62,000 bases of DNA from Branchiostoma floridae. Lineage: Eukaryota; Chordata; Leptocardii; Amphioxiformes; Branchiostomatidae. Both the position numbers and the translations under genes were made by a program. Positions 13,141 to 26,099 of the stretch are shown in pieces (positions within the stretch are counted from its first letter, which is position 1; each line of letters begins with the position of its first letter). The notes under the pieces were generated by a model. That model saw nothing but the letters and a program-made list of their open reading frames with translations. It ran no database searches and had not been told where the DNA came from. The DNA lies in contig NC_049997.1 in the NCBI RefSeq assembly GCF_000003815.2, forward strand, positions 8,908,476 through 8,970,475, written 5' to 3'.

Positions 13141-13174
13141 ATATTTCAGCCATACCATAGGTATGGTGAAATAT
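13141..13174. repeat. Short near-perfect inverted repeat
   Basis: ATATTTCAGCCATACC pairs with GGTATGGTGAAATAT around a 3-base loop, with a single unpaired base in one arm. It sits just before a (TTTC)n run (13190-13210) and the following tandem array. Confidence 0.85.
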
Positions 13175-13215
13175 ATTGTATTCGTAATGTTTCTTTCTTT
13201 CTTTCTTTCTCCTGT

Positions 13216-13800
13216 CAAATCTTCAAATCGAATCAACTCCGCCATTTTTTAACCGATTGACTTGAAATTTGGCACAATGGTAGAGTAAGCCAATACCCCT
13301 AGGTGTTTTTTTCATTTTTTTCATATCTGCCTTTAAAATGATTTTATTGAGGTTTTTGTCAATTTTTATGTATATTTCGGGCTCCTGTACCCTGGTATTA
13401 CAGCCGAATGACATAAAATTTGGTACAGAGGTGCCTTGATCATATGCTCACCTAGATTCAATAACAGTTTTGGCAGACGGTACAAAGAAATGCTTAATTT
13501 TGCGATTTTTGGCCATTTTTTGACCAAAAAAGGACATTTTTGGCTCCCGTAGCCTCGTTTTACAACCAAATGATCTGAAATTTGGTATAAAAGTGCCCTT
13601 CAATTATGTGCACATAAATTCAATAAAAGTTTTCCCATACGGTACAACAAAATGCTTAATTTTGCGATTTTATGGCCATTTTTTGACAAAATTTGGACAT
13701 TTTTGGCTCCTGTTCCCTCGATTTACAACCTAATGACCCGTAAATTGGTAATGGGGTGCTCTAGATATCTATTCAAATGGCCCATGTATAATTTTTGGCA
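13216..13800. repeat. Degenerate tandem array, about 150-163 bp period, about 4 units
   Basis: The recurring core AATGAYNTRAAATTTGGTA falls at 13268, 13419, 13581 and about 13744 (positions of TTTGG or its variant). The middle units also share ACGGTACAA, AAATGCTTAATTTTGCGATTT and GACATTTTTGGCTCC. The two middle units are the best conserved and the flanking units are decayed. Period, AT-richness and divergence suit an old satellite-like array. Confidence 0.88.
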
Positions 13801-16575
13801 TGGACCACTTTAAAATGATATATTTGGGATTTTTTTGGTCATTTTCCAATGGCCAAAGGGGCCAATGACCTCAAGGCCTATTGTTGCATGATGGAGATGG
13901 CTGAAATATGCTGTATTTGCTCTCAAGCAAATGTCGGCCTTTCTAGTGTTCACAAACAAAACGTAAGTGACTCATAAGTTATAACTGCATCTTACCTTTT
14001 TTTTTTGCATTTGAAGACTGAGGCATTGTTTTTTTAAAATTCTATTGAGACCCAACTTAATGGATTCGAGAAGATGAACCATCGAAAAAAATATTAGATT
14101 ATCATTTGGCACAACGTTTCTCTTGTGATAAATTAATAGCTATAACAATGCTAATATTTATGCAATAATAAATTCATACTTGTGACTAGAGTATATTTAA
14201 ACATCAAATATTGCAGCTTTACAGATGTTGCGCATAACGTAATGATTTGCCATAGCTGCATTATCACAGGCCATAACTTTGCCGCCGTAGGGACATACAG
14301 ACGTCAAATTCATGACGTAATTAACAGGTAAAAGATAACATATCCTGATACAATATACTTCTGCTTTCAATTTGAAATACAGTGTTACGTCAGGGACATG
14401 GTGCCTTTAGGAAAGACGTTCATCACGCCCTTGTGAGATTCCGATCTTTGCGTTTCCAATGCATTAAGAAAAGCTTTATCGGTAGCTGGGAGCATTAAGT
14501 GACTGGGGAATAGGGTTTCATTACGTTGTACGTTGAAGAAGAATGCGAGCTGCTGTGTAATCAAGGAAGCACTCCCATTGTGCATCAGGAAACGATAAAC
14601 TGACCATCAAACGGCATTGTGTGATCATCTTTCGGTTTCCGCCCACGCCACTATGTAAAATAGCTTTTGGGAAACGATCCAACCTTCGTCAAGACTTTGA
14701 AAATCTATGAACAGTTGCTGCAAGTAGCTGTCGGTGTCCGTGTTACTTTGTCTTGAAGACAATTGGTGCACACTTGCGATTTTAGCGAGTTTAGCAGAAT
14801 CTATAAAGTAGACAAAGAAGTTAACCAAACACCAATACACGTCCCGCCATGCAGGCCCATTCAGCTTTAACTCAGAAGTAAGCAAAATCAAATTCCTACA
14901 TTTCAAAATGTTTATCAAACTTCTTACTGAATCTAACAGTCAGCAACATCTGTACAGCATGCATTTCAGCTGACGTAGCATTTGTTAAGGATGCTATGAC
15001 AGGCCAGACAACCTTAGACCAAACTCAAACAGACTATGATAATAAAGGAGAAGATTGTTATCTTTTATCGCTGTAGATATCAAATAAACTGTTAGCCCTT
15101 AGGATGGAATTTCCATCAAACTGCAATTTCTAAGCTCATTCAACTCCAGCACAATGATAAGATCTTTTTCAGTACATGGTAATCACAAGTCATCAACGAC
15201 TTTGGGAAGTTGAGTAAGCAATAAAGAGGCAAGAATGAAATAACGTAATATATTTCCCACCTTCTAAACAGAATTCTAGAATGACAGGTGAAGTCTTCGT
15301 TGACATCATCATTCATCAACGATTTCCATTGGTAGTTTTCTCTGGTGTAACCTTAAGTGTAACCCCTGACCTGTCATATAGGTTTGTAGATTAGATGTGT
15401 CAATCACCCCTTGTTTGATTCAACTGCATTTGCTAACGTTGATTAGAAAAGTAAATGGTATTGACTTGTCTATTCAACTTAGACCTAGTTCCGTCTGTTA
15501 AACATTTAGATGTTTAATGTGATTAAAAGAGTTTAGCGTCTTCACGATGTCGAATCTTATTGTAGTCAGAGTTTTCTAGAGCTTTTATATCTAAAGGAGT
15601 GCATCTAGTATCAGCAAAACACAAGGTTTGCTCCCTCCGTCGATTAAGAAAAATTGAAGAAAACGTACTTACGTACCAATGGGGCTTGCCTACTTAACAT
15701 TTGTTCAAAAGTCATAATGTTTTGTTGTTGTTGTTGTTGTTGAATTCATTCCTTATAAACAAGATTAACCTTATTGATAAATTATATGTGATTTCAGACT
15801 ACAAATCTATTACGAGTTTTACATTCAATGTTGTAAACGCTAGAATCCATTCTTTCACCTCAAAACACCCCAGGACACGAATGTACATGAATAAAGCATG
15901 ACCATGATTCTTATTTGTGCTGACAGATTCCCGGAAGACCTCATACGTTCCTGGAAATTAGCCAACTGCCACGGCGACAAAGAAACGAAACATGACGCTT
16001 AGGTGCCTATTGCCTGTTGAGGGTCTTTAATGACTCATGCGGCTTCCTTTGATGCTTCCAACCGCAAAGTTAGGTATTGTTCTCTCCGACAGGTATAGAT
16101 GGATAAAGTCTCACTATATTGTAGCAGCCTTTTGTTATTACGCATGGTGATACTTTCTTTCATACATCATTGAAAGTAAGATTGTTATCAAAATTGATGC
16201 TTTACAAAACATTACCACAGCAAATGCCATATTTAATATTTCCAGGCAATATTTGACGGCACCGCAGCTTTGTTAAAATAGCATTTTCTTTAGGCTTGCG
16301 TAGTACAGGTATTTGAATGTGCATCCCATAGTCGGTCTCACTAAATACCGAGTAAAGTAAAATCCTTATTTCGATCATTTAGTTTAATCTGGGGCCTCTG
16401 TGGTAATACACGTTTGCGGTTTTTCTATTTAAATCGATTTGTTATGGCAGCAGAAATGCGTTATAATTGAGCAAGAAATGTACTAGATTGTTTTGGTTGC
16501 TAGAAAAAAAAAGAAATACACATTAGCTGAATAGGCAGCAGAATTTGCCAGCAGTAATTAATAAGGAAACCTATT
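13801..16575. other. No recognised gene apart from a possible pseudogene
   Basis: Contains the candidate at 14385-14939 and a (TTG)n run at 15722-15742. Otherwise I see nothing that I can name. Confidence 0.45.
14385..14939 (-). pseudogene. Possible degenerate coding segment, family unknown
   Basis: Two open stretches on the minus strand, about 105 and 72 codons (14939-14625 and about 14607-14385), lie in the same reading frame. They are separated only by two TGA codons six codons apart. Both TGA codons could have arisen by CGA-to-TGA decay. The translation is not low-complexity (for example NGPAWRDVYWCLVNFFVYF and HLMLPATDKAFLNALETQR). I recognise no family and see no ATG-anchored start or splice sites. 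It may be a decayed exon or transposon gene, or chance. Chance open frames of up to about 130 codons occur elsewhere in this window. Confidence 0.2.
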
Positions 16576-16670
16576 TTCCAAGCAGAGATTTCGTCGGGGG
16601 ATAGCAGTGACTGCTATTTCTTGCTGTGGCCAATACTACAACCCGCCCCTACTGTTACCTCTGCTTGGAG
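16576..16670. mobile_element. Short CCAAGCAG-type MITE
   Basis: An element of about 95 bp. The left end is CCAAGCAGAGATTTCGTCG and the right end reads back as CTCCAAGCAGAGGTAACAGT. The outer CCAAGCAGAGRT is shared with the element at 58233-58355, while the interior differs. No clear target-site duplication is seen. Confidence 0.7.
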
Positions 16671-16951
16671 TTACACAATAGATGCCAAGTAATATAGATA
16701 TCCATTGATGAGTTTGCGAGTTGACCAAGCAGTCCCGTTTATAACGTACAGGGTCCGTGAATCTGAATGCGAACATTAATATATTCGAACAGGCAAAGGA
16801 GATCGTTGACTTTATTATTACTAATATTGTATTAATATCAGGGGTCGTCAAACAAATAAATCCATCGTAGCCTAACTCCTGTCCAAAATAAAGTCAAAAT
16901 TACTAAATAATAGCCCACTGAAATGATTGTCTGTTGTTTATGGTTGTGTCG

Positions 16952-17125
16952 AGTTGTTTTCGGTAATTAGTGAAAGTTGTTTTCGGTTGTTTTCGGTAAT
17001 TAGTGAAAGTTGTTTTCGGTATTTAGTGAAAGTTGTTTTCGGTTGTTTTCGGTATTTAGTGAAAGTTGTTTTCGGTTGTTTTCGGTAGTTTTCGGTTGTT
17101 TTCGGTTGTTTTCGGTATTTAGTGA
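16952..17125. repeat. Minisatellite built on GTTGTTTTCGG
   Basis: About 174 bp composed of two alternating modules, GTTGTTTTCGGT and AWTTAGTGAAA, in irregular order. The variable order indicates recent slippage or unequal exchange. Confidence 0.95.
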
Positions 17126-18364
17126 GACCCTACATAGTTCTAAAATTGTAGTTTGCAAATTACACGGTAATTTGCAAATTACACGAATCAGCTATTGTTG
17201 CCAGTGATTTTATCATTATATATGCATGCCTCACAGATGAGGACAAATCAGAACCGTTTGGGCATTACAAGATATCATTAAAGCGGACTATACTGCCTCC
17301 ACGTGGTCCACAATTTCCCTAACTTTAGGCATACTCGGACAACGCCAACTACCACAGCCTACGTATTCGCATGCGCTTGCGATGGCTTGTAAAGTAATGA
17401 CAGTTGACAGGCGTGACTAGTCACCACAATCTCTTCATCCGGGCTTTTCTAGCCATCAGCTACACGGACAACATCCATGCATAACGACATCACCGCGTTT
17501 GATCTCCAAGCTTCCTTCTTCGTAAATATTTAATCACGCCCGGTGCCGGAAGCCACGAGGAGACACCGAGGCATGAAATCTGAATGGTTCAAGATATCGA
17601 ACTTCAACATCAGAGGGCAGCTGTCCTTGAACAATGTAAGATAAAGAACTTGTCATATCTGAAAAGAATTCTTGGCCTAGAACCAAATTCACCTGGCGTT
17701 TAACGTGCCAAAAGTCCATCGTAGACAGTTTTGGAAAATAATGACTATAACGCTATCAATCACACATATCCCATAGCGTACTCATTATCATACAGAATAA
17801 ATGAACATCAGAATTTGGGTTATTTTGGCAGTTAAATCTTAACGGCCATGATGGCTTATATTATGGGTCTCTAATGTACATAGTCTATGGACGCTAGGCA
17901 GCTGATTGCTCTATAACTAGGTTATAAGTCACTTGGGAGAAACTTTGCAATAATGGCTGACTATACGATTTGTAGGCATCGTCTGCCTCTGAAGCTACCA
18001 ATCATGGTAAATCTACTGCAGACGTTCCCTCACGTCACTCTGGTAAGTATAGTGCAGAAAAGAAGGGCAGTTCTTAGTAACTTATTGATCGTAGGTCGCT
18101 CTTACTTTTGGAGACTGTTACAGTTAGGTTGAAGGTTATGACAGTTTTTTTTTTTCGTTAAAGACAATCACAGTACAGCAAGCATTGTATATGCCTAATT
18201 ATGTAATTGTTACCTTTTATTGTAACCAGTAAATTTGTTACAGTCGTAACACATAAGTTTTTGAAAGTACCTGGTTCAAGATACCTAATATCTAAGACCG
18301 GACTGTAAGGTTTGATCCACTCACACCGAGAGGGACTACTACTCTTCCGATAAGTGTGGTTTTG
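17126..18364. other. No recognisable gene
   Basis: A short ATG-initiated frame on the minus strand (17534-17719, 61 codons) has ordinary composition but no recognisable domain. A T-run lies near 18146. Nothing else can be named. Confidence 0.45.
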
Positions 18365-18640
18365 CTGATGTTTTTTTGGGGGGGGGGCACGAGATGTACA
18401 TGTGGCCTTCGGGGAACACCGGGTTTGGGGCTTTCCGCCCCAACCGACAGGACGTCCCTTTTCAAAGAAAGGTATTCAGGTTCACCTGATGCTACTGAAC
18501 ATGAGAATATAGGTTTTAGGTGCCTTTTTCAATTGGCACATCATAGGGGCTTGCTAGGGATTCAAACCCAGAACCTTTAGATCCCAAGTCAACAACTCTG
18601 ACCACAATGCCACCTTGCCACCTCGGTGACTCCGTTCTAA
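18365..18640 (-). mobile_element. tRNA-derived SINE
   Basis: Read on the minus strand, the head carries a pol III internal promoter. Box A-like sequence is in GTGGTCAGAGTTGTTGACTT, and a box B-like GGTTTGAATCC follows about 35 bp later. The body continues for about 170 bp and ends in a run of C followed by A (the plus-strand T and G runs at 18368-18388). The head begins near 18615. SINEs have no protein and are mobilised by LINE reverse transcriptases. The box B differs from the consensus GGTTCGANTCC by one base. Confidence 0.85.
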
Positions 18641-21600
18641 ATGCGGAAATGAAGTAGTAGATCTAGAGTCTGTCCTACTATATGGCAGAGATGAAATGAT
18701 ACGCAGGGTCGTAGTGCAAGTAATTTATGGTACGTCGTTGCCCACTGAGAAACCGATATGTACTTAATTGCATAGTTAGAGTGAATGACGTGCATTGATT
18801 AAGATCACGCTAAATAAAGGAAGGCATAGAAAAGTAAGAATAATATGAAAACACAAGCCAGGAAGTTCAAACCATGATTGGCATAACTCCAGGTAAAACT
18901 TCTACTCCTAAAATATGCAAACGTTACGATGATCTTTTATTCATGACAGGAAATGGGCTGTGGGCTTTGAGCTGAATATTAACGATAAAGAATGGCTCAT
19001 AACGTCGTAATCACCGTTGACGACCTTGGACGTGCCGTACGTGGTGAGTTCACGTTGACCCCAATCACGGCTACCTACCTGGTAAGGTCATATCAGTACA
19101 TATGTCACAAACTGCACCGCACGTTAAGACAGGTGTGCTTAACGCCCTATCTATGACACAGCTTAATTCCTACAATTTTGGCCCCTTACGTTTCTGGTAT
19201 AAGATGACGACAAGCTGCATAACATTGAAGTATTTGTGCTTCCAAAAACACATATTGACGACCGCAAGATACAAATTATGTTTGTAACCCTATCTTTGAT
19301 GGGCCATGGGATTCCTAGAGCGTTTGTGCTCATTGTCAACCTCGTGATTTCAAAACAGGTTGCTTGGTTTACGGTCACCAAATTTGCAGTTTTATCTTTT
19401 TCTGTAATTTTGTATGGTTATGGAGTAATAATTATTGGCTCCCTAGTGGACCTCACTTGGACTAATAGTATTTTAGTAGATTTTCATTGAAAGGAATTCA
19501 TTAATTAGATCACAAATTTTTAAATGGCACAAAAAATACACTTGGAGTCTAAATAAACCTAGTTGGAGTGTTTGATTGTTAAACAATCATTTGAATTATA
19601 GTAACGCCATCTACCCGTTGACATAAATATCAACAAAACCGCGCTTGCAATTTCCTTTTATTGAAGAAGTTGCTAATTAGATCTCTGTAATCTTCCTGCC
19701 CAATTTCCTTAAGTTTGAATTGATTTTAACAAATAGCGTCCTTGAGTGGTACATCATGTTGATTGCCCACTTGTCGTGCTAAAAGCAAACTGAGTCTCTT
19801 GGGGTTTATGATTTGGAGTATTAATTTCAACTTCTTGGACTAAAAAAGTGAAAAACAGTTGGAGATTTTTTTATGGTTTCAACAAAACTATACAACAACA
19901 CCGCCACAACTCCCATGATAGTGGTCAATCGTAATGATAGCCTTTATTGTACACTCATTGCCTATCGGGCTTGACCTTAATTAGACCTTAATTCAAGCTG
20001 AGGGATATGTATAGAAATAGAATAAATCTATGTTGATGTGATTACTTATTTAGGAACAAGATCAATTAATTTGATGAGTGCAAGGTAAGGTTATAAATCA
20101 ATAGAATCAATATTATAGATTGAATTGTAAGCTTAGGTCGTGATTTCGCAAAATAAATGGCTATGAGTGCAAGGGTTGATTAAGTTATAAGCTGAGTACC
20201 AAAGGCTTATTGTGCCTTATATTCTCGTAGTAGATATTCAGTTCTCTGTGCTTGCTATGTGTATTAGCGTAACAGATCATGTTAGCATTGAAGAAAGGGG
20301 TCTAGAAGTCTAGACAATATGCAGATACAAAATGAAAAATGATCTTTTTGGCCTATGACGCCAAGTTCGGCTTTCAGGGAGACCGTTAACGTCTATTCAA
20401 ACACAAGCATTTGATGTACAGGGACTAAAATAACGCCTTTTGATTTCACCTTTGCTTGGTCTTTTACATTTGTAAAAACATGAGGGACGCTGTGCAGAGA
20501 AGAGGCTATGGTCTCTTGACATACATTGCCCCAAGCAATTACCAACTTTGAGTTGCCTCATGACACCTCAGGGAAAATGATTTATGTCTTTTGGCTTTCC
20601 ATGGTGAAAATAGGCCACTATAGACACGATAAATCTATACATAGTGGTCACAAAAATGCGTATAGCTTCAGCTGGTACTGTAACTCATTTAAACTTTATA
20701 AAGTATCTTACATCCAAGAAGATTACAGTCATACAGAGCTAAAACTGTTACTGAGAATATGATAGGTATTTTGTAAGTAATCATCCATTGTAAAGATCGC
20801 TTGGCTTACTGCAAAACCAATCCTGCCTAAGGCTGAAAGGAAACATGGCTCAGCGCCAAACCTCTCGGCTATAAAAGAAATCGAATCCTATTGGAGACAA
20901 CAAAGAGACAACTTTACTGCCGAGCAAACTTCTGTTCTGCAGTTTCAGCACTGCACGGTCTTTGAAACTAGATATGTAGGATAAAGAGCTAAGAACTGTA
21001 TTGGCAACACATTCCTTTTCATCTTAGCATAAAGCAATGTCAAATGTACATTGTGAACCCTACAGGGAACTGCCCTTGTGGCTTGTAGATAATACAAGCA
21101 GATTCCTGTAGCCACTATGTCATTAATCAACAATACAAGCGGGTTTTCGTTAAAAGATGTGATGATGAGAATAAATGGGAGACATGATGTTTTATGCACA
21201 ACAAAGCCCTATCATATGCCACTTACAAACATTTTATGGACAATACAAGATATATGTCCGAGTTATTACGATCTGCGTTTTAATGCAATGTGCTGCAACA
21301 TTAACCAGGTAACTTTACCGCATGCATCATAGCATACATTCTTTAGATTACAATGACCTCGCTGAGCTCTTGATCTATGGTCATTTTCCTGTGCCTTTCC
21401 AACTTTTCTATATGAATCTTTTTGGATATTAAGAGAAATCAACTAAACAGACTCCCAGAGATTTAGATTGATATGCTTTTCACGTAAGTTACATTTGAAA
21501 GACTTTTGCACGTTTTATTTGAATGGACGTAATATCGATATATCGGACTAAAACTTCCCATTGTTTAGCCACTTGAGATGGGCACTTCCAATACGCCATA

Positions 21601-22028
21601 TCATAAGTGAGCTCTATTATATATCTTATGTTCTTTTATCAATCTATAACAGCTGTTTGGAAGTGATAACACCTTCTAGTGCCACGGCAGGGAATACCGT
21701 AATCCTATTTGATTCGGAAATGTCCGTTTAATAATCTCTTCGACAACATTTTAAAAATGTTCTACTTTATTCACATCTGTTACACGTAACCTTAAGGTGT
21801 GCTAATTTTAGATGCTCAATGAAGAGCATTCAAACATTCAAAAAAGCTCACAGCCAAACCATGGTGTTTAAAGAAAAATCATGTAATACACTCTTGGTCA
21901 AATGGATCGGTACACTCTCTGACAGGAAACACGTCTGGCTGATCCGTCAGCATTAAGTAGAGGTGGCACGTGGATTATGTCATTGTCATTAGCTGAGAGA
22001 TTAATCCTAGCAAATTAGTTCTACACGA
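18641..22028. other. No recognisable gene in 3.4 kb
   Basis: AT-rich sequence without a coding signal that I can support. A small hairpin (CCACTAT ... ATAGTGG) lies near 20612-20645. Confidence 0.45.
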
Positions 22029-22368
22029 GGCCATTAACGAACATCTGCAGGGTCTCTGAGGAAACGCTGCGTCAAGATGGTATCTCACTGCACTTGGGGC
22101 ACCGGTGCGGCACTGTGAGGGTCGTTCACTGCAGCACTGTTGTGTTATTTTCGCCGATCTTTTATAATTTAGATATTGAGTAATACGTACAAACTTGACA
22201 AGACAACAAAATACACAAAACGTAAGGGAATTCGTTCTTTATCTCTGAAATTCGTTGAGTACCCTTTCAAACCCTGCAGTGTCGTACCGGTGCCTTAAGT
22301 GCAGTGAGATACCACCTTAAGGCAATTAACGAACCTCTGCAGAGTCTCAGAGGAAACCGCTGCGTCAG
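22029..22368. repeat. 47-bp direct repeat interrupted by a MITE
   Basis: The left unit is 22029-22075 and the right unit about 22321-22368. They share ATTAACGAACMTCTGCAG and TCTSWGAGGAAAC-CGCTGCGTCA with few changes. The MITE at 22076-22316 sits at their junction. Confidence 0.9.
22076..22316 (+). mobile_element. TTAA-flanked MITE, copy 2
   Basis: A 241-bp member of the same family as 12537-12751. The left end is GATGGTATCTCACTGCACTT (one base changed in the first five) preceded by TCAA. The right end reads back GGTGGTATCTCACTGCACTT and is followed by a perfect TTAA (22317-22320). The interior core at about 22181-22260 includes GACAACAAAATACACAAAAC and two copies of GAAATTCGTT or its variant. 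Confidence 0.94.
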
Positions 22369-25300
22369 TGTGATATCAATCTTGACGTTATTTGTCGTGT
22401 CTGTCGTCACGAACTTCCTGTGAGGATTCTCAAAACTCGGCACGCTTCGAGAGCTGCCAGACGTAGATATAAGGATTTAATAAGATTATCCATGACAGGA
22501 GTAATTAAGCAAATCATCAAAAAAAGGTTACAAATCCCTCCACATGCGAGCAGGGTCTGATATTAGGATTACCTTTCGTTGAAAAGAAACAGAGATACAT
22601 AAGTCTTTAACTACTTTTAAGCCTAGTTAATCCTCGGAGTTTTTTTGGCAATTACTTTCAAGGTAGTTTGTAATCCTTTGATCTCTTAAGCTATAAGAAA
22701 TATATGTGTAAGACCTTATAACTTTTATGGATTTCTCCTTAGGGGAATGTTTTACTAGTATATAAAGGTACAAAATGTGCGTATGTGTACGTGTCTTTGA
22801 ATGCATGAGTCAGTGAGCCTGTTCCTAACAGCTACAGTGGCAACTGGTACCATGCTGTAAAAATGTCACATGCGTTTAAGACATCACAGAGGTAAGTTTC
22901 AGCCGAAACATTCCGACTGGGCCACATATCTAGACAGCTTTAGTCGCTCGGCACGCTTCAATCACTGTCTCTAACGGAACTATCTGCCAAAACTTGCTCC
23001 GCGATATGCCAATATATGGGACACAATCTTAATTAAATCTTATAACATGGTCTATTTGGCAATAAGCGACCAAGATTACTTTTATTAGACTTGAACCACG
23101 GGAAATTAATTCCGTAATAGCCTAATCACAGTAAGTAAACGTTTGTGCCTCTTGGGCATTAAAACATCTACAGACAAGAGAGAACGCAAAATAAAACACG
23201 GTCCTATACTTGAATGTGCCTTTGGAGTGACTGCTTTAAACTGTTGTTACTTTGTTGTTTCAACTCTGATGCACTTAATAAGTGTTTGACATTTTTGTCA
23301 TTGTTTACTTGGACGTTTGCCTAAATGGCAGTCAGCCTCAGTTACTGTGGGTAATAAAAATGATTTAAGATTAACGACTTTGTCAATAATGCCAAATGAT
23401 ACTGCCTAGATATCAAATGAGGCTGTCTTAACGGGCTCATAAAAATATATGGATATCTGATATTTCATGACAGTTAAAGAGATTTATGGAACTCCATGTT
23501 TAATAACATCAATAAGCGATTGTCCAATAATAAAAACTTAATGTTAGCACAAGCCAGTGTTGGGGTTATGAATATGAAATATACGGAATATTCGAATGAT
23601 TAAGTAACAACGTCCTGAAGCCAAAATTCGTAGACGGTAATAAAAAAAGGACAATAGACGTATACCTGTGGCAATTTTACGTCAAAACTTACAACTTTGC
23701 ACCATCGTTACGACTCATCTAATAAATCTTAAGCTGTCACCGGGTTTTATTGAGTTTGCTCTAGGCCATAAGGCTTACCCATCACCGAATTGGTTTTTAT
23801 GAAAACATTATAACCTAGTCACACCCAGGACGACATTTATTATTCATACTGCTAGTCCTAAGGTCCTGATGTGTCACTGCGAAGGGTCTGGTCCAATTTC
23901 ACACGCACTGAACACGAGGGGAAACTACTGGACTGGAAACAATGGGGCTCTAGACAACAATCTTCCAGAATTTGGTACAAGTCAAACCGAGGTTACACAA
24001 CTGTTGATCATTTCGTTACTGCACTGTAGTCATTCATTTCACAGAAATAAGAAAACAAACTATGAATGTAATGTTAGATCAATGATATTTTTGCTTGAAC
24101 TTAACACAAAATTATTTTCTGTAAAAGACAAATCTATACTTTAAATGATTCATGTTTCTAGCTGCGTATTCTAAACATTCTATGCCAGCTAGTGGAAGCA
24201 TTTAATATATTCTACCCAGGCGTTTCCTATAACTTTAAACTATTACCGCGGGTATTGCCCAAGCAAATCTACAGAACTGCTTTCAAACGGACGTGTATAT
24301 AAATTATCGAACTTCTGGGAAGAAACATGCGCTACTGTTCCTTGAAAATGTACGTACAGTAAGCCCCAGGGCCCATATTTGCAATACCATTACCGACAAA
24401 TTCCCTTTAAGTTACTACCTGTCTGTCTGTAATGCGTATATCGCTTTCCTTTCTCTAAGGCGATAATGCCTTTCTTGTATTTTATGGGAAGCGGTGATAA
24501 AAGAAGATTTACCCATTTCTATCACATCCTCATTGGTTTAAACACCGTAAACATCGTGACACTTTGACCTTTTCGTGCGGAGATGATTTGATTTGCGTCA
24601 CATTTCAGCTATCATCTCGTGCCCAGGGCAGACTCCCAAAGATAACTCATCCCCAGTCTTTGTCAGGGCTTATCGATCGGACCAGTAGGAGGGCTACGTC
24701 TCAAGAAAGAAAATTCTAATAATCTTTTTTTCTTAAAAACAAAGAGTGTTTCAAAAGTTTTCCCATTAGGAAAAGTTCTTCTTGTGTTAAATGTTTTTCC
24801 ATTAGGGAAAGTTCAAACGCTCTTTTGGCTATGTTCATATCTTGAACAAGGTAGAATATCAGAAAGCCTTTAGATAGAGGCAAGCCGGAGACGCAAGTGG
24901 AGTTCTATATACTTACTTACCATTGTTTAGTTTTGTTGCATTTAAATTTCTGTTGTTATCAGTTTTTATCAATTAAATATATAATTGTTATGAGTAAAAC
25001 ATTTCATCTGTGGTTGTATCTTCATAGTGCTTCTCGCTCTATTTGTTTATCTTTCTTTAAAAGATTCATAGAATGAGAAACAGTGTATTGTAGTCTACTA
25101 CGTACATCGTAGAGTTTTTTACACGTTCGTTATGTAATTATTTTGTTTTATTTTAGATAATATATATTACATCAGAGCTGATTTCAAAAATAATGCTGCG
25201 AAATATTTTTCATGGAGACGAATAAAATTGACCCTTCTAGCTCGTGCTTCAATAGAGTTTACGACAAATATTTATCTAGAAACACTTCATATCAAAACTA

Positions 25301-25424
25301 TCCGTAAATTTCAATAAATATCGGCATATCAAATCAATATTCATTTCCTACGGAATATATCCGTATGGACCAGTCAGATGCCGTGACTGAAACGTTGTTT
25401 ATTGTACCCAGTTAGGCAGCCTCA
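22369..25424. other. No recognisable gene in 3 kb
   Basis: One small 36-bp-spaced direct repeat (TTTTCCATTAGG or its variant at about 24755 and 24792). No other structure that I can name. Confidence 0.45.
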
Positions 25425-25860
25425 ACGATTTTCTGTGCAGATTTGTCAAAGAGATCTTGGCAATAAACTTTAAGTATTGCCTCTGGCGTATGGCGTCAAA
25501 TAAAGCAGTAAGAGAAGAATTTGCTGACATGGATTATTTCAGGTTGAGCCAAAGACAATTTCACTGATAGGGGTGGGTACCGGTACAGAAAACTTCAGGT
25601 TCAGGTACGGTCCAGGTCTAGAGGATCAGGTCCAGGTCCGGACCTGAACCTGGACCTAATTGTTTGCGAAAACTTGGGGGAAAACGATACTTAAAACACA
25701 TACCGTGACCGAAGTTTTGTCATGAAACCTTTGCAATGAAATTGAAGCATTGCCTCAGGCGTATGGCGTCAAATAAAGCATTAAAGAGAAATCTTCTGAC
25801 AAAAATATTTCATTTCTAGGTTGAGCCCTAGACAATATCAAATGATCCACCCAGAGAGCT
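25425..25860. repeat. Tandem duplication (274-bp spacing) split by a GGTCC-rich palindromic segment
   Basis: Two diverged units share ATTGCCTCWGGCGTATGGCG followed by TCAAATAAAGCA (from 25476 and 25750) and GGTTGAGCC ... GACAAT. Between them, 25563-25700 carries AGGGGTGGGTACCGGTAC and repeated AGGTCCAGGTCCGGACC-type motifs forming an imperfect palindrome near 25627-25660. The start AGGGGTGGG recalls hAT termini, but no matching right end is seen. Confidence 0.75.
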
Positions 25861-26099
25861 ATGATTAAGAAATATGTTCTTCTAAGACTGTATATAAATG
25901 GTTCCTCCGGGGTACCTACTTTACAACCATATGCTATCATTTATCACAAGGAGTTCTGAAACAGCTTTTTGAAGAGGCCCAGAGAGAGTGGCACAATCAG
26001 CAGTATGCTTCATAGAATAAAAACACTTAACTGCTCATCATTTAACATGATTTAAGAAAATATGTCTGTTTCTACGGTTCGCGTTTCACTAACACGTGT

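Noticed and set aside
18540-18615. Possible functional tRNA gene (-)
   Set aside because: A and B boxes are present but the acceptor and D/T arms do not close into a full cloverleaf by eye, and it continues into a SINE body.
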